A stretch of DNA of 45,232 nt from positions 1 through 45,232 of the forward strand of contig JAPLDA010000059.1 in NCBI GenBank assembly GCA_026391945.1. Direction: 5' to 3'. The DNA is from Bacteroidota bacterium. Lineage in GTDB: Bacteria > Bacteroidota > Bacteroidia > AKYH767-A > 2013-40CM-41-45. The notes beneath the pieces were generated by a model, which saw only the letters and a program-made list of their open reading frames with translations, was not told where the DNA came from and searched no databases. Shown here in pieces: positions 7,147 to 16,041 of this stretch (its first letter is position 1; each line of letters begins with the position of its first letter). A program made the position numbers and the translations under genes.

Positions 7147-8343
7147 TTATTTGCCGGAACCGCAGAAATCAAGAACTACTTTATCAGCAGCAACAGCAAG
7201 CGTCCTGAATTCCTTATGGGCGACCAGGAACACGATGATGTCGGCTTCCAGTACAGCTTTCATGGAATCGGTGATTTCAAGTTCAGGATGTTTGCGAAGG
7301 TTGGGTTCCACCGCCATCACCCGGTAATTCTCCTTTTCCAGTGCATGAAATATCTCAAGAGAAGGCGACTCACGCAAATCGTCGATGTCGGCTTTGTAAG
7401 AAAGTCCCATGCAGGCGATCATTGGAACTTTTCCTTTTTGTGACTGAAAACTTGCCGCCTCTTTTTTTATTTTTCCGATCACCCAGTCTTTTTTATACTG
7501 GTTGATGAGCCTTGCCTGTTTGATGATCTTCGCTTCTTCTTTGAACTCCGAAACGATAAACCACGGATCCACAGCGATGCAATGCCCGCCTACTCCCGGG
7601 CCGGGCTTCAGGATTTTCACCCTCGGATGTTTACTGGCGAGATCGATCAGTTCATTCACGTTGATGTTTGCCTTGTCGCAGATGATGGAAAGTTCATTCG
7701 CAAAAGCGATGTTCACATCGCGGTAAGCATTTTCCACCAGCTTACACATTTCGGCTGTGCGTGAATTGGTTTTGTGAAGATCTCCTTTCACGAATTTAGA
7801 ATAAAACCCAAGTGCTGCATCGGTTGATGAATCATCAATGCCACCGATTACGCGGTCGTTGTTCTGGAGTTCATAGATCACGCTTCCCGGAAGTACACGC
7901 TCCGGGCAATACGCAATGGAAATTTTATTTTTCAGCTCGGGGCGTTCTTTGAAAATCAACTGCGACATCTTTTCAGTGGTTCCCACCGGGCTGGTGGATT
8001 CAATGATAAACAGGTTTCCTTCTTTCAGGAACGGCAACACCATCCGCGTGGCGGATTCCACGAAAGAAAGATCCGGTTCGTGATCGCCTTTGAAGGGTGT
8101 TGGTACGGCGACAAGAAACACATCCGCTTCTTCTGCTTTGGAGGAAGCAACCAAAAAACCCTGTGTGACATCGTAATGTACGAGGCCTTCCAGTTCAGGT
8201 TCAACGATGTGAATCTTTCCCTTGTTGACGGTATCCACGACATGCTGGTTCACATCCACTCCGTGAACATGAATTCCTTTGCTGGCTATCAGCGCTGCCG
8301 TTGGCAGACCGATGTAGCCCATTCCCATAATGACTACTTTCAT
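7147..8343 (-). CDS. wecC: UDP-N-acetyl-D-mannosamine dehydrogenase (WecC-like)
   Basis: A nucleotide-sugar 6-dehydrogenase that oxidises UDP-ManNAc (or a close relative) twice, with NAD+, to the uronic acid. The 398-residue protein has the N-terminal Rossmann motif VVIMGMGYIGLPTAALIASKG, the middle-domain ESTSPVGTT, the WecC-type IAYCPERVLPG, and the active-site Cys255 in GPGVGGHCIAVDPWF. The C-terminal domain has the ACMGLSYKADIDDLRESP signature. CPERVLPG and GGHCIAVDPW are the markers separating WecC from Ugd and TviB types. The usual partner, epimerase WecB, is not in the window. It lies 41 bp before the broken flippase and after waaA, within an envelope gene run. Confidence 0.9.
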   Translation of the reverse strand: MKVVIMGMGYIGLPTAALIASKGIHVHGVDVNQHVVDTVNKGKIHIVEPELEGLVHYDVTQGFLVASSKAEEADVFLVAVPTPFKGDHEPDLSFVESATRMVLPFLKEGNLFIIESTSPVGTTEKMSQLIFKERPELKNKISIAYCPERVLPGSVIYELQNNDRVIGGIDDSSTDAALGFYSKFVKGDLHKTNSRTAEMCKLVENAYRDVNIAFANELSIICDKANINVNELIDLASKHPRVKILKPGPGVGGHCIAVDPWFIVSEFKEEAKIIKQARLINQYKKDWVIGKIKKEAASFQSQKGKVPMIACMGLSYKADIDDLRESPSLEIFHALEKENYRVMAVEPNLRKHPELEITDSMKAVLEADIIVFLVAHKEFRTLAVAADKVVLDFCGSGK

Positions 8344-8401
8344 AAGTTTTCATTGTACGGAGGAAAAAAAAAATCGTTATAACGGAAAAGAAAAAAAGTG
8401 G

Positions 8402-9646
8402 TTAACGAAGGAATTCCAGAATTTTTTCGCTGGCGCCTTTTCTTTCCTCAACATAATTTTTAGCAGAAGAAGAAATTTGCAAACGTTTGCTTTCGTCACT
8501 CAGCAACGACTTTAACATATCAGCCAGTTCCTTTTCATTGCTGACGGAAAAAGCAACACCAAGATCAACAAGATCAACGGCTTCTTGAAAACGCTTGTAA
8601 TTGGTTCCAAAAAAAACAGGCATTCCGAAAACGGCCGCTTCCAAAGTATTGTGTATGCCGCTTCCGAAACCACCGCCGATAAAAGCAAACGATCCATACC
8701 GGTATAAAGATGACAACACACCAATGCTATCAATGACCATCACTTCCGCTGAAGAAATATTTTCTTCTTTTGCTTCAGAATACCAGATCGTTTTAAAAGT
8801 TGAAAATGACTGCATCACATTCCTGATCCTGTTTTCACCGGTTTCATGAGGAGCAATCACCATTTTCAATTTTCGGTTTTCCTGTTTCATTTTAGACATG
8901 ACAGCCACGAGAACCTGTTCATCTTTTTCCCATGTGCTCCCTGCGATCAGCAGCGGAAATCCGTTTTTGAATTTTTCAATCAGCGGAAATGATTTTGCCT
9001 GTGAAGCAATTTCAACAACACGGTCGAAGCGCGTATCGCCGGTGACCTTGCATGATGAGATGCCAATGGAATGGAGCATCCGTTCCGACTGTTCATCCTG
9101 CAGAAAAAAATACGAAACGTTTCTCAGCATGTCCCTGAAAAAACTTCCGTACCATCGGAAGAACCGGTGTTTCTTCCTGAAAATAGCTGAGACCAGGTAA
9201 ACGGGAATGTTGTTTTTTTTAAGCTCGCGGAGGTAATGAAACCAGTATTCATACTTGATGAAAAAAACGTTCGAAGGATTCACCATCGAAATAAATTCCT
9301 TTGCATTGGAACGGGTATCAAGAGGAAGATAGAAAATGAAATCCGCGCCGTCGTAATTTTTCCTGTTCTCATACCCGGAAGGAGAAAAAAAAGTAAGGAC
9401 TATTTTATATTCCGGTTTTTCTTTTTTGAATTTTTCCAGCAACGGCCTTCCCTGTTCAAACTCACCCAACGATGAACAATGAAACCAAACCCGCTTCTCT
9501 CCCGGTTTCATGGCCAGTCGCAGACGACTGAATAAATCTTTTCTCCCGCTGATCCACAACTTCGCTTTCCTGTTCCCGGAAAAAGCGGCAAGTTGAATCA
9601 CCAGCCTGTAAAAAAAAACAGCGAGGTTATAAAACAACAACATCAT
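8402..9646 (-). CDS. waaA: 3-deoxy-D-manno-octulosonic acid (Kdo) transferase
   Basis: WaaA (GT30) adds Kdo to lipid A precursors at the cytoplasmic face of the inner membrane. The 414-residue protein has the N-terminal membrane-associating helix (LLFYNLAVFFYRLVIQLAAF), then WISGRKDLFSRLR and the donor/acceptor motif VWFHCSSLGEFEQGRPLLE with the catalytic Glu of SLGE. The middle part has LTFFSPSGYENRKNY, FYLPLDT and FFIKYEYWFHYL, all typical. The C-terminal GT-B half has GSTWEKDEQVL, VIAPHE and the phosphate-binding region FIGGGFGSGIHNTLEAAVFGMPVFFGTNYKRF. Length is normal. A start at the second Met is equally possible. The gene belongs to the envelope run read toward the flippase. Confidence 0.95.
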   Translation of the reverse strand: MMLLFYNLAVFFYRLVIQLAAFSGNRKAKLWISGRKDLFSRLRLAMKPGEKRVWFHCSSLGEFEQGRPLLEKFKKEKPEYKIVLTFFSPSGYENRKNYDGADFIFYLPLDTRSNAKEFISMVNPSNVFFIKYEYWFHYLRELKKNNIPVYLVSAIFRKKHRFFRWYGSFFRDMLRNVSYFFLQDEQSERMLHSIGISSCKVTGDTRFDRVVEIASQAKSFPLIEKFKNGFPLLIAGSTWEKDEQVLVAVMSKMKQENRKLKMVIAPHETGENRIRNVMQSFSTFKTIWYSEAKEENISSAEVMVIDSIGVLSSLYRYGSFAFIGGGFGSGIHNTLEAAVFGMPVFFGTNYKRFQEAVDLVDLGVAFSVSNEKELADMLKSLLSDESKRLQISSSAKNYVEERKGASEKILEFLR

Positions 9647-9680
9647 CGGTCATGCCTCAGTTTGGACTTTTTTTAAAAAC

Positions 9681-9708
9681 CTTTGCGCTCTTTGCGCCTT
9701 TGCGAGAA
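9681..9708. repeat. CTTTGCG triplicate intergenic motif
   Basis: Three CTTTGCG copies lie within 28 bp (CTTTGCG at the start, after CT, and after C), in the 127-bp gap between waaA and the predicted outer-membrane protein gene. The spacing is 9 then 8 bp, so it is not an exact tandem repeat. Confidence 0.55.
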
Positions 9709-9773
9709 CCTTTTCAGGCAAGCCCTGCTAAGAATTTTCGAATCATAAACTGCAATATCATCTGTAAAAGAAA

Positions 9774-10541
9774 TCAATTGTAATAATATTGTCGTGGTAC
9801 ACGCTTGTAAATCGGGATGAGCCAGGCGAACCGGAAACCAAAGAGTAAATCGAGTCGTGATTTCGTATCTTTTTCCATCGTATCAAAATTAAAATCCCGC
9901 CGGTTTTTGGTGAAGGCCTGTGTAAACTCAAAACCTCCCATGAAATTCACCATTCTCCTGTTGCTGAAATTTACGTATCCTAAAAATTCGGTAACAGATA
10001 AACCATTGGTGAGCCGGTCGTATCCTTTTTTATACTCATCGCTTAATTGCGGTGCGGAGTTGCGTTTGTCTTCAATGCGGATTTTATGCTGCAGCAATCC
10101 TGCGCCTAACGTCACCACCAAACCCGAATTCGGATTCGGTCCGATGACGGGAAATATTTTTCCGGCTTTGGCACTGAACATCAACCCACGTTCATACAGC
10201 AGGATGTCGGCGTAAAAACCATCTTCACCAATAATATAACCCTGTGAGGTGCTGATCTTATCGAGTATGTTCGTTTCTTTCACCCGTTCGCTGAAAAGAA
10301 ATTCGCCATCAATTCCGAAGATCCAGTTCTTCTTTGTCTTCCACTGAAACGTTCCGCCCACGTTAAAATTATTTCCGAAACGTTTGGCCATGTCGCCTCC
10401 GGGAATTTGGTAAGCGAAAGTTCCGCCGAGCATCACGAATGAAACCGAAGAATCTCTCACGCTGAATTGCGCCGAAGCGTCACGAACCATAAACGCTGCC
10501 ACGAGGCCAACCAAAAAACAGGAAATGATTTTCGTTTTCAT
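9774..10541 (-). CDS. Predicted exported outer-membrane beta-barrel protein, unknown function
   Basis: A 255-residue protein with a clear signal peptide (MKTKIISCFLVGLVAAFMVRDASAQ). The mature part has alternating aromatic/polar strands expected for a small beta-barrel: FAYQIPGGDMAKRFGNNFNVGG, WIFGIDGEFLFSERV, FSAKAGKIFPVIG, VVTLGAGLLQHKI, GYVNFSNRRMVNFMGGFEFTQAF and SRLDLLFGFRFAWLIPIY, with aromatic-rich ends. The protein ends in YKRVPRQYYYN. I do not recognise a named family; it resembles the many conserved Bacteroidota outer-membrane proteins of unknown role. It is the first gene of the minus-strand run and is divergent from the nucleotide-sugar cluster across a 213-bp gap. Confidence 0.7.
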   Translation of the reverse strand: MKTKIISCFLVGLVAAFMVRDASAQFSVRDSSVSFVMLGGTFAYQIPGGDMAKRFGNNFNVGGTFQWKTKKNWIFGIDGEFLFSERVKETNILDKISTSQGYIIGEDGFYADILLYERGLMFSAKAGKIFPVIGPNPNSGLVVTLGAGLLQHKIRIEDKRNSAPQLSDEYKKGYDRLTNGLSVTEFLGYVNFSNRRMVNFMGGFEFTQAFTKNRRDFNFDTMEKDTKSRLDLLFGFRFAWLIPIYKRVPRQYYYN

Positions 10542-10754
10542 TGTCCGCGAAGATAGAAAGAAGTTGGGAGATGGTTCGTTAACAAGAGTTGCTCAAAAAG
10601 GGTCGTCGTTCAAAGCAACCGGGTTCTGAGTTCACGAAATCATCATCCTCTTATGATCCTGAAATCTGCTCCAAACCCGCCACGAATCAAGGCTGTAAGC
10701 AGTCATCACCGGTCAGAAATTTATGCCTATATTCGCATGCATTTTTAGAGAAAT

Positions 10755-11885
10755 ATGGGAAAAATTCAGATGGTTGATCTCATCAGTCAGTATGAGAAAA
10801 TTCAACCGGAAATTGACAAGGCTGTACTCGATGTGATTCGTTCTTCTGCTTACATCAACGGGCCGGACGTAAAACTTTTCCAGGCGGAGTTGGAAAACTA
10901 TTTAGGAGTAAAGCATGTGATTCCATGTGCGAACGGAACGGATGCCTTGCAGATCGCCATGATGGCGCTTGGCTTCCAGCCGGGTGATGAGGTGATCACC
11001 GCTTCGTTCACCTACGTGGCCACTGCAGAAGTCATCGCCTTGCTGAAACTGAAACCTGTTCTGGTGGATGTGAACCCGGATACGTTTACGCTCGATCCGA
11101 AAGCGGTGGAAGCTGCCATCACCAGCCGCACCGTTGCCATTGTTCCGGTTCATCTTTTCGGGCAATGTGCCGACATGGATGCCATCATGGATATTGCTAA
11201 TCGCCACAAGCTGGCCGTGATCGAAGACGTAGCCCAGGCCATCGGTGCGAATTATTATTCCAATGGCAACAGCGGTTCCAAAAAAGCCGGAACCATCGGA
11301 ACCATTGGCTGCACCTCTTTTTTCCCTTCCAAGAATTTAGGTTGTTACGGCGATGGCGGAGCTCTTTTCACCAACGACGATGAACTCGGAAAAAAAATCA
11401 GGATGATTGCCAACCATGGCCAGTCCGTACAATATTACCACGACGAAATCGGCGTGAACTCACGGCTCGATAGTATGCAGGCTGCCATCCTGCGCATCAA
11501 GCTCAAACACCTCGATGACTATGCAACCGCACGGCAACAGGTCGCTGACTATTACAACAAAGCATTTGCAAATCATCCGAACATCAAAACACCGGTACGG
11601 TTTAAAAATTCCGATCATGTGTATCATCAATATACACTCGTTCTTCAAAATGCCGACCGGAATAAACTGAGAGAGTTTCTTGCAACAAAGGAAATTCCCG
11701 CTATGATTTATTATCCCGTTCCGCTACATCTTCAGAAAGCCTATCGCGATCCGCGGTATAAAGAGGGAGCGTTCCCGGTCACCGAAAAATTATGCAGCAG
11801 CGTCATCTCCCTCCCGATCCACACGGAGATGAAAGAAGAAACGATGAAATACATTTCACAATCCGTTCTCGATTTTTTTAACTAA
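10755..11885 (+). CDS. DegT/DnrJ/EryC1/StrS aminotransferase, WbpE-like
   Basis: A PLP-dependent sugar aminotransferase. The closest known pattern is WbpE, which aminates UDP-2-acetamido-3-keto-glucuronic acid at C3 with glutamate as donor. Seen in the 376 residues: CANGTDALQIAMMALGFQPGDEVI (cofactor-phosphate region), SFTYVATAEVIALL, VHLFGQCADMDAI, VIEDVAQAIGA and the PLP Lys193 in CTSFFPSKNLGCYGDGGALFTND, followed by NHGQSVQYYHDEIGVNSRLDSMQAAIL. These blocks match WbpE more closely than other DegT groups. WbpD-, WbpB- and WbpA-type genes follow within 6 kb, which supports the assignment. It starts the plus-strand cluster; TATATTCG at 10728-10735 resembles a -7 element, but no -33 partner is seen. 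Confidence 0.9.
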   Translation: MGKIQMVDLISQYEKIQPEIDKAVLDVIRSSAYINGPDVKLFQAELENYLGVKHVIPCANGTDALQIAMMALGFQPGDEVITASFTYVATAEVIALLKLKPVLVDVNPDTFTLDPKAVEAAITSRTVAIVPVHLFGQCADMDAIMDIANRHKLAVIEDVAQAIGANYYSNGNSGSKKAGTIGTIGCTSFFPSKNLGCYGDGGALFTNDDELGKKIRMIANHGQSVQYYHDEIGVNSRLDSMQAAILRIKLKHLDDYATARQQVADYYNKAFANHPNIKTPVRFKNSDHVYHQYTLVLQNADRNKLREFLATKEIPAMIYYPVPLHLQKAYRDPRYKEGAFPVTEKLCSSVISLPIHTEMKEETMKYISQSVLDFFN

Positions 11886-11920
11886 CCCATTCTCAAATCA
11901 ACAAACCAGTAAATTAAAAA

Positions 11921-13243
11921 ATGAAAATAGCAGTCGTCGGAACGGGATATGTAGGATTGGTTTCAGGAACCTGTTTTGCTGAAACAGGAAATCATGTGAC
12001 GTGCGTTGACATCAACAAAGAAAAAGTGGAGCAGATGAAACGCGGTGAGATTCCCATCTATGAACCTCATCTCGACACCATGTTCGAGCGCAACATCAAC
12101 CAGGGCCGCCTTACGTTTACCACCGATCTTGAAGAAGGCATTAAAGACGCAAAAGTCATTTGCCTCGCATTGCCTACTCCTCCTGACGGTGACGGCGCTG
12201 CCGATCTCCGTTTCATCCTCGAAGTGGCTGACCAGTTAGGTCATCTCATCAAAGAATACAAAGTAGTGGTGAATAAAAGTACGGTGCCTGTCGGAACCGC
12301 CGAAAAAGTTCATGCTGCCATTGCAAAAAATTGCAAGTCGGAGTTTGATGTCGTTTCCAATCCTGAATTTCTACGTGAAGGATTTGCCGTAGATGATTTC
12401 ATGAAACCCGATCGCGTGGTGATCGGCACCCGTTCTGAAAAGGCAAAAAAAATCATGACCGATCTGTACGCTCCGTTTGTACGCCAGGGAAACCCGGTGT
12501 ATTACATGGATGAACGTTCGGCGGAACTCACCAAGTATGCAGCGAATGCATTCCTCGCCACCAAAATTTCGTTCATGAATGAAATCGCCAATTTGTGCGA
12601 ACGTACTGGCGCGAATGTGGACATGGTGAGGATCGGGCTTGGCGCTGACAGCCGCATTGGCAAACGATTCCTCTTTGCCGGTATCGGTTACGGCGGAAGT
12701 TGTTTCCCGAAAGACGTGCAGGCGCTTGCCAAAACTTCATCTGACTACCACTACGATTTTAAAATTCTGAAATCGGTGATGGCAGTCAATCAACTGCAGC
12801 ATCAGACGATCGTGGATAAAATCAAAAAGCATTTTCACAACGACATCAGGAATAAAAAATTCGCCTTGTGGGGACTTGCATTCAAACCTGATACGGATGA
12901 TATCCGCGAAGCACCGGCACTTCACATCATTGATCAGCTGAAAAAAGAAGGAGCTGTTATTTCAGCTTTTGATCCGCAGGCCATGAAGAACGTTCAGAAA
13001 AGTATCGGTGATTCGATTCATTATGGAACGGATGAATACGATGTTTTAAAAAATGCAGATGCCCTGATCATCGCAACGGAATGGTCGCTGTTCAGGAATC
13101 CTGATTTTGAAAAAATGATTTCGCTGATGAAAAGCAAAACGATTTTCGACGGACGGAACCTGTACGATCTGAACCAGATGAAAGAATTGGATTTCAGTTA
13201 CTATAGTGTGGGGAGGGAAACTGTTTTAAGGAATAAGGAATAA
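11921..13243 (+). CDS. ugd: UDP-glucose 6-dehydrogenase
   Basis: Ugd oxidises UDP-glucose to UDP-glucuronic acid with two NAD+. The 440-residue protein has the Rossmann motif MKIAVVGTGYVGLVSGTCFAE, the substrate-binding VSNPEFLREGFAVDDFMKPDR, the dimer helix AELTKYAANAFLATKISFMNE and the catalytic Cys261 in GYGGSCFPKDVQAL. The C-terminal NAD domain carries LWGLAFKPDTDDIREAPAL and the terminal YYSVGR. NPEFLREG and GGSCFPKD are specific to the Ugd class. It is followed 43 bp later by a UDP-glucuronate decarboxylase, the next enzyme of the same route. The last codons and stop of this gene lie inside a heptamer repeat array. Confidence 0.96.
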   Translation: MKIAVVGTGYVGLVSGTCFAETGNHVTCVDINKEKVEQMKRGEIPIYEPHLDTMFERNINQGRLTFTTDLEEGIKDAKVICLALPTPPDGDGAADLRFILEVADQLGHLIKEYKVVVNKSTVPVGTAEKVHAAIAKNCKSEFDVVSNPEFLREGFAVDDFMKPDRVVIGTRSEKAKKIMTDLYAPFVRQGNPVYYMDERSAELTKYAANAFLATKISFMNEIANLCERTGANVDMVRIGLGADSRIGKRFLFAGIGYGGSCFPKDVQALAKTSSDYHYDFKILKSVMAVNQLQHQTIVDKIKKHFHNDIRNKKFALWGLAFKPDTDDIREAPALHIIDQLKKEGAVISAFDPQAMKNVQKSIGDSIHYGTDEYDVLKNADALIIATEWSLFRNPDFEKMISLMKSKTIFDGRNLYDLNQMKELDFSYYSVGRETVLRNKE

Positions 13244-13282
13244 AGCATAGAGCATAAAATATTCATTCTTCAACATTCAACA
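13230..13282. repeat. Heptamer arrays at the 3' end of ugd
   Basis: GGAATAA, GGAATAA, AGCATAG, AGCATAA occupy 13230-13257 without gaps, and two perfect TTCAACA units occupy 13269-13282. The first array includes the last codons and the TAA stop of ugd; the second ends 4 bp before the ATG of the decarboxylase gene. Confidence 0.75.
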
Positions 13283-13286
13283 AAAA

Positions 13287-14273
13287 ATGAAAAGAGTTCT
13301 GATCACCGGTGCTGCAGGATTTCTCGGATCACATCTGTGCGACCGGTTTATCAGGGAAGGATTTCATGTGATCGGAATGGATAACCTGATTACAGGCTCC
13401 CTGAAAAACATTGAACATCTTTACAAGCTGAAGGAATTTGAATTTTATCATCACGATGTTTCCAAGTTCGTTCATGTTCCCGGCAAACTCGATTACATCC
13501 TCCATTTCGCTTCACCGGCAAGCCCGATCGACTATTTAAAAATTCCCATCCAGACTTTGAAAGTCGGATCCCTCGGAACACACAACCTGCTCGGCTTGGC
13601 CAAATCAAAAAAAGCATGCATTCTTGTTGCATCCACTTCCGAAGTATACGGTGATCCGCTGGTTCATCCGCAGAATGAAGATTACTGGGGACATGTAAAT
13701 CCTGTTGGTCCGCGCGGCGTGTATGACGAAGCGAAGCGTTTCCAGGAAGCCATCACCATGGCTTATCATACCTATCACAATCTGGAGACCAGGATCGTAA
13801 GAATTTTTAACACCTATGGTCCGAGGATGCGGCTGAACGACGGAAGAGTTTTGCCGGCATTCATCGGCCAGGCTTTACGCGGAGAAGACCTCACCATTTT
13901 CGGTGACGGCAGCCAGACTCGTTCGTTCTGTTATGTGGATGATTTGATCGAAGGAATTTACCGGTTGCTGATGAGTGATTATACCAACCCGATGAACATT
14001 GGAAACCCGGATGAAATTTCCATCAAAGATTTTGCAGAAGAAATCATCAGGCTTACCGGGACAACCCAGAAAATTATTTACAAAGAATTACCGACTGACG
14101 ATCCGAAGCAACGGCAACCGGATATTACCCGTGCAAAAAAAATACTCGGATGGGAACCTAAAATCAAGAGAAGTGAAGGATTGAAAATTACGTATGAATA
14201 TTTCAAAAACCTTTCTCCTGAAGAATTGTATAACACGGCACATCGCTCCTTTGAGAAAAAAGAACAATTTTGA
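13287..14273 (+). CDS. UDP-glucuronate decarboxylase (UDP-xylose synthase)
   Basis: An extended short-chain dehydrogenase that oxidises, decarboxylates and re-reduces UDP-GlcA to give UDP-xylose. The 328 residues show the NAD-binding motif [32 protein letters not shown], the UXS-specific [32 protein letters not shown], and the catalytic pair Tyr146/Lys150 in [15 protein letters not shown]. The UXS signature continues with [21 protein letters not shown] and [16 protein letters not shown]. Length is normal for the bacterial single-domain enzyme. Its place right behind ugd makes UDP-Glc to UDP-GlcA to UDP-Xyl a two-gene unit. Confidence 0.94.
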   Translation: MKRVLITGAAGFLGSHLCDRFIREGFHVIGMDNLITGSLKNIEHLYKLKEFEFYHHDVSKFVHVPGKLDYILHFASPASPIDYLKIPIQTLKVGSLGTHNLLGLAKSKKACILVASTSEVYGDPLVHPQNEDYWGHVNPVGPRGVYDEAKRFQEAITMAYHTYHNLETRIVRIFNTYGPRMRLNDGRVLPAFIGQALRGEDLTIFGDGSQTRSFCYVDDLIEGIYRLLMSDYTNPMNIGNPDEISIKDFAEEIIRLTGTTQKIIYKELPTDDPKQRQPDITRAKKILGWEPKIKRSEGLKITYEYFKNLSPEELYNTAHRSFEKKEQF

Positions 14274-14331
14274 ATTCATCGGATGCGAGGTACTGATGAA
14301 GATGAATGATCAATCAAACTGAGAATAAAAA

Positions 14332-14922
14332 ATGATTCCCGGAAAAAATACTGAATACACCGCTCACCCGACAGCAGTTATTGATGAAGGTTGTGTCATT
14401 GGTAAGGGAACCCGAATCTGGCATTTCTCTCACATCATGCCAGGTTGCCGCATCGGAGAAAATTGTAACATCGGGCAGAACGTGGTGGTATCCCCGGAAG
14501 TTGTTTTAGGAAATAATGTCAAAGTCCAGAACAACGTTTCCATCTACACCGGCGTTACCTGCGATGACGATGTATTCCTCGGTCCTTCGATGGTTTTCAC
14601 GAATGTGATGAACCCGAGAAGTGCCGTGAGCAGGAAAACCCAATATGCAAAAACACATGTCGGCAAAGGCGCTTCCATCGGAGCGAATGCAACCATCGTA
14701 TGTGGAAACGACATCGGTGAATATGCTTTCATTGGTGCTGGATCCGTCGTTACGAAAAGTATTCATGCTTTCGCACTGGTGATGGGAAACCCGGCAAAGC
14801 AAACAGGATGGATGAGCGAATTCGGTCACCGTCTTCATTTCGATTCAAATGGACTCGCAGTTTGTCCTGAGAGCAAACAGGAATATAAACTGGAAGACAA
14901 ACTGGTTACAAGAATAAAATAA
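14332..14922 (+). CDS. Left-handed beta-helix N-acetyltransferase, WbpD/WlbB-like
   Basis: A 196-residue hexapeptide-repeat acyltransferase. The isoleucine-patch repeats are plain: AVIDEGCVIGKGTRIWHFSHIMPGCRIGENCNIGQNVVV, then VLGNNVKVQNNVSIYTGVTCDDDVFLGPSMVFTNV and KGASIGANATIVCGNDIGEYAFIGAGSVVTKSI. This order, with FTNVMNPRS and GNPAKQTGWMSEFG, matches WbpD/WlbB, which acetylates the 3-amino group of UDP-GlcNAc3NA. The acyl donor there is acetyl-CoA. It sits directly before the WbpB-type oxidoreductase and in the same cluster as the WbpE-type aminotransferase, so UDP-diacetamido-glucuronic acid is the expected product. Other 3-amino sugar acceptors cannot be ruled out. Confidence 0.9.
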   Translation: MIPGKNTEYTAHPTAVIDEGCVIGKGTRIWHFSHIMPGCRIGENCNIGQNVVVSPEVVLGNNVKVQNNVSIYTGVTCDDDVFLGPSMVFTNVMNPRSAVSRKTQYAKTHVGKGASIGANATIVCGNDIGEYAFIGAGSVVTKSIHAFALVMGNPAKQTGWMSEFGHRLHFDSNGLAVCPESKQEYKLEDKLVTRIK

Positions 14923-14958
14923 TGCTGAACTTTGATTCAGCAAGCAGAACAACAGGAA

Positions 14959-15999
14959 ATGATACAGGATCAGACAATCATAAAATTTGCAGTCATCGGC
15001 TCAGGGCACATCGGGAAACGTCATGCTGAAATGATCAGGCGGAATCCCGAATCACAACTGGTGGCCATGTGCGATGTAAAAGCAAAAGACGAACTCGGAC
15101 TGAATGATCTCGAAGTTCCTTTTTTTACATCGGTGGATGACTTATTCAAATCCGGCATTGCCATGGATGTGGTTTGCATCTGCACACCAAACGGTTTGCA
15201 TGCCGAACACTGCCTGAAAGCACTCGAACAGAAAAAACATGTGGTGATTGAAAAACCGATGGCCTTGAATGTGGCCGATTGCGAAAAAATTATTTTCAAA
15301 TCGTTGCAGGTATCGAAGCAGGTTTTCTGCGTGATGCAAAACCGTTATTCGCCGCCTTCCGCATGGATCAAGGAAGTCGTGGTGAATGACCTGATGGGAA
15401 AAATTTTCATGGTGCAACTGAATTGCTACTGGAACCGCGACAACCGTTATTACACAGGAAAAAACTGGAAAGGTTCGGCGGATTGCGACGGTGGAACTTT
15501 GTTTACGCAATTCTCTCACTTCATCGACATCATGTACTGGCTTTTCGGCGACATCACCGACATACAGGCCAAGTTCGCCGACTTCAATCACCACGACATC
15601 ACGGCATTTGAAGATTCAGGCCTTGTCTCTTTTCAGTTTGTAAACGGGGGAATGGGTTGCATCAACTACTCCACTTCCGTGTGGGATAAAAACCTTGAAA
15701 GCAGCATCACCATCATCGGGGAAAAGGGAAGTGTAAAGATAGGCGGGCAGTACATGAACGAAGTGGAATATTGCCACATCCGGGATTACACCATGCCTGT
15801 GCTGGATCCTGTGAACCCTGCCAATGATTACGGCGCTTATAAAGGCTCAGCCGCCAACCACCATTACATCTTCGAAAATGTCATCGATACATTAAAAGGC
15901 CGGACCACAGCCACCACCAATGCTTTGGAAGGACTGAAAGTGGTGGACATCATTGAACGGATTTATTCATTAAGAAAATTAAAAAAATTAACACAATAA
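14959..15999 (+). CDS. Gfo/Idh/MocA oxidoreductase, WbpB/WlbA-like
   Basis: A sugar-nucleotide oxidoreductase of the Gfo/Idh/MocA family. By context it would oxidise UDP-GlcNAcA at C3 to the 3-keto sugar that the WbpE-like enzyme aminates. Seen are the Rossmann start IKFAVIGSGHIGKRHAEMI, the second-strand CDVKAKDE, ICTPNGLHAEHCLKALE and the family's EKP motif in HVVIEKPMALNVADC, then the C-terminal sheet domain with CDGGTLFTQFSHFIDIMYWLFGD, where a His lies at the usual catalytic position. The frame can be read from a TTG at 14932, but the ATG at 14959 leaves a normal-length N-terminus and is preferred. The exact substrate is inferred from neighbours. Confidence 0.85.
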   Translation: MIQDQTIIKFAVIGSGHIGKRHAEMIRRNPESQLVAMCDVKAKDELGLNDLEVPFFTSVDDLFKSGIAMDVVCICTPNGLHAEHCLKALEQKKHVVIEKPMALNVADCEKIIFKSLQVSKQVFCVMQNRYSPPSAWIKEVVVNDLMGKIFMVQLNCYWNRDNRYYTGKNWKGSADCDGGTLFTQFSHFIDIMYWLFGDITDIQAKFADFNHHDITAFEDSGLVSFQFVNGGMGCINYSTSVWDKNLESSITIIGEKGSVKIGGQYMNEVEYCHIRDYTMPVLDPVNPANDYGAYKGSAANHHYIFENVIDTLKGRTTATTNALEGLKVVDIIERIYSLRKLKKLTQ

Positions 16000-16041
16000 T
16001 TCAGTGCGGATTTTCCGTGACTGAACTAACCTTTCAACAAT

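Noticed and set aside
10542-10754. Possible short gene in the divergent gap before the WbpE-like gene
   Set aside because: The only frame (62 codons from 10589) has no recognisable features and overlaps the expected promoter region.
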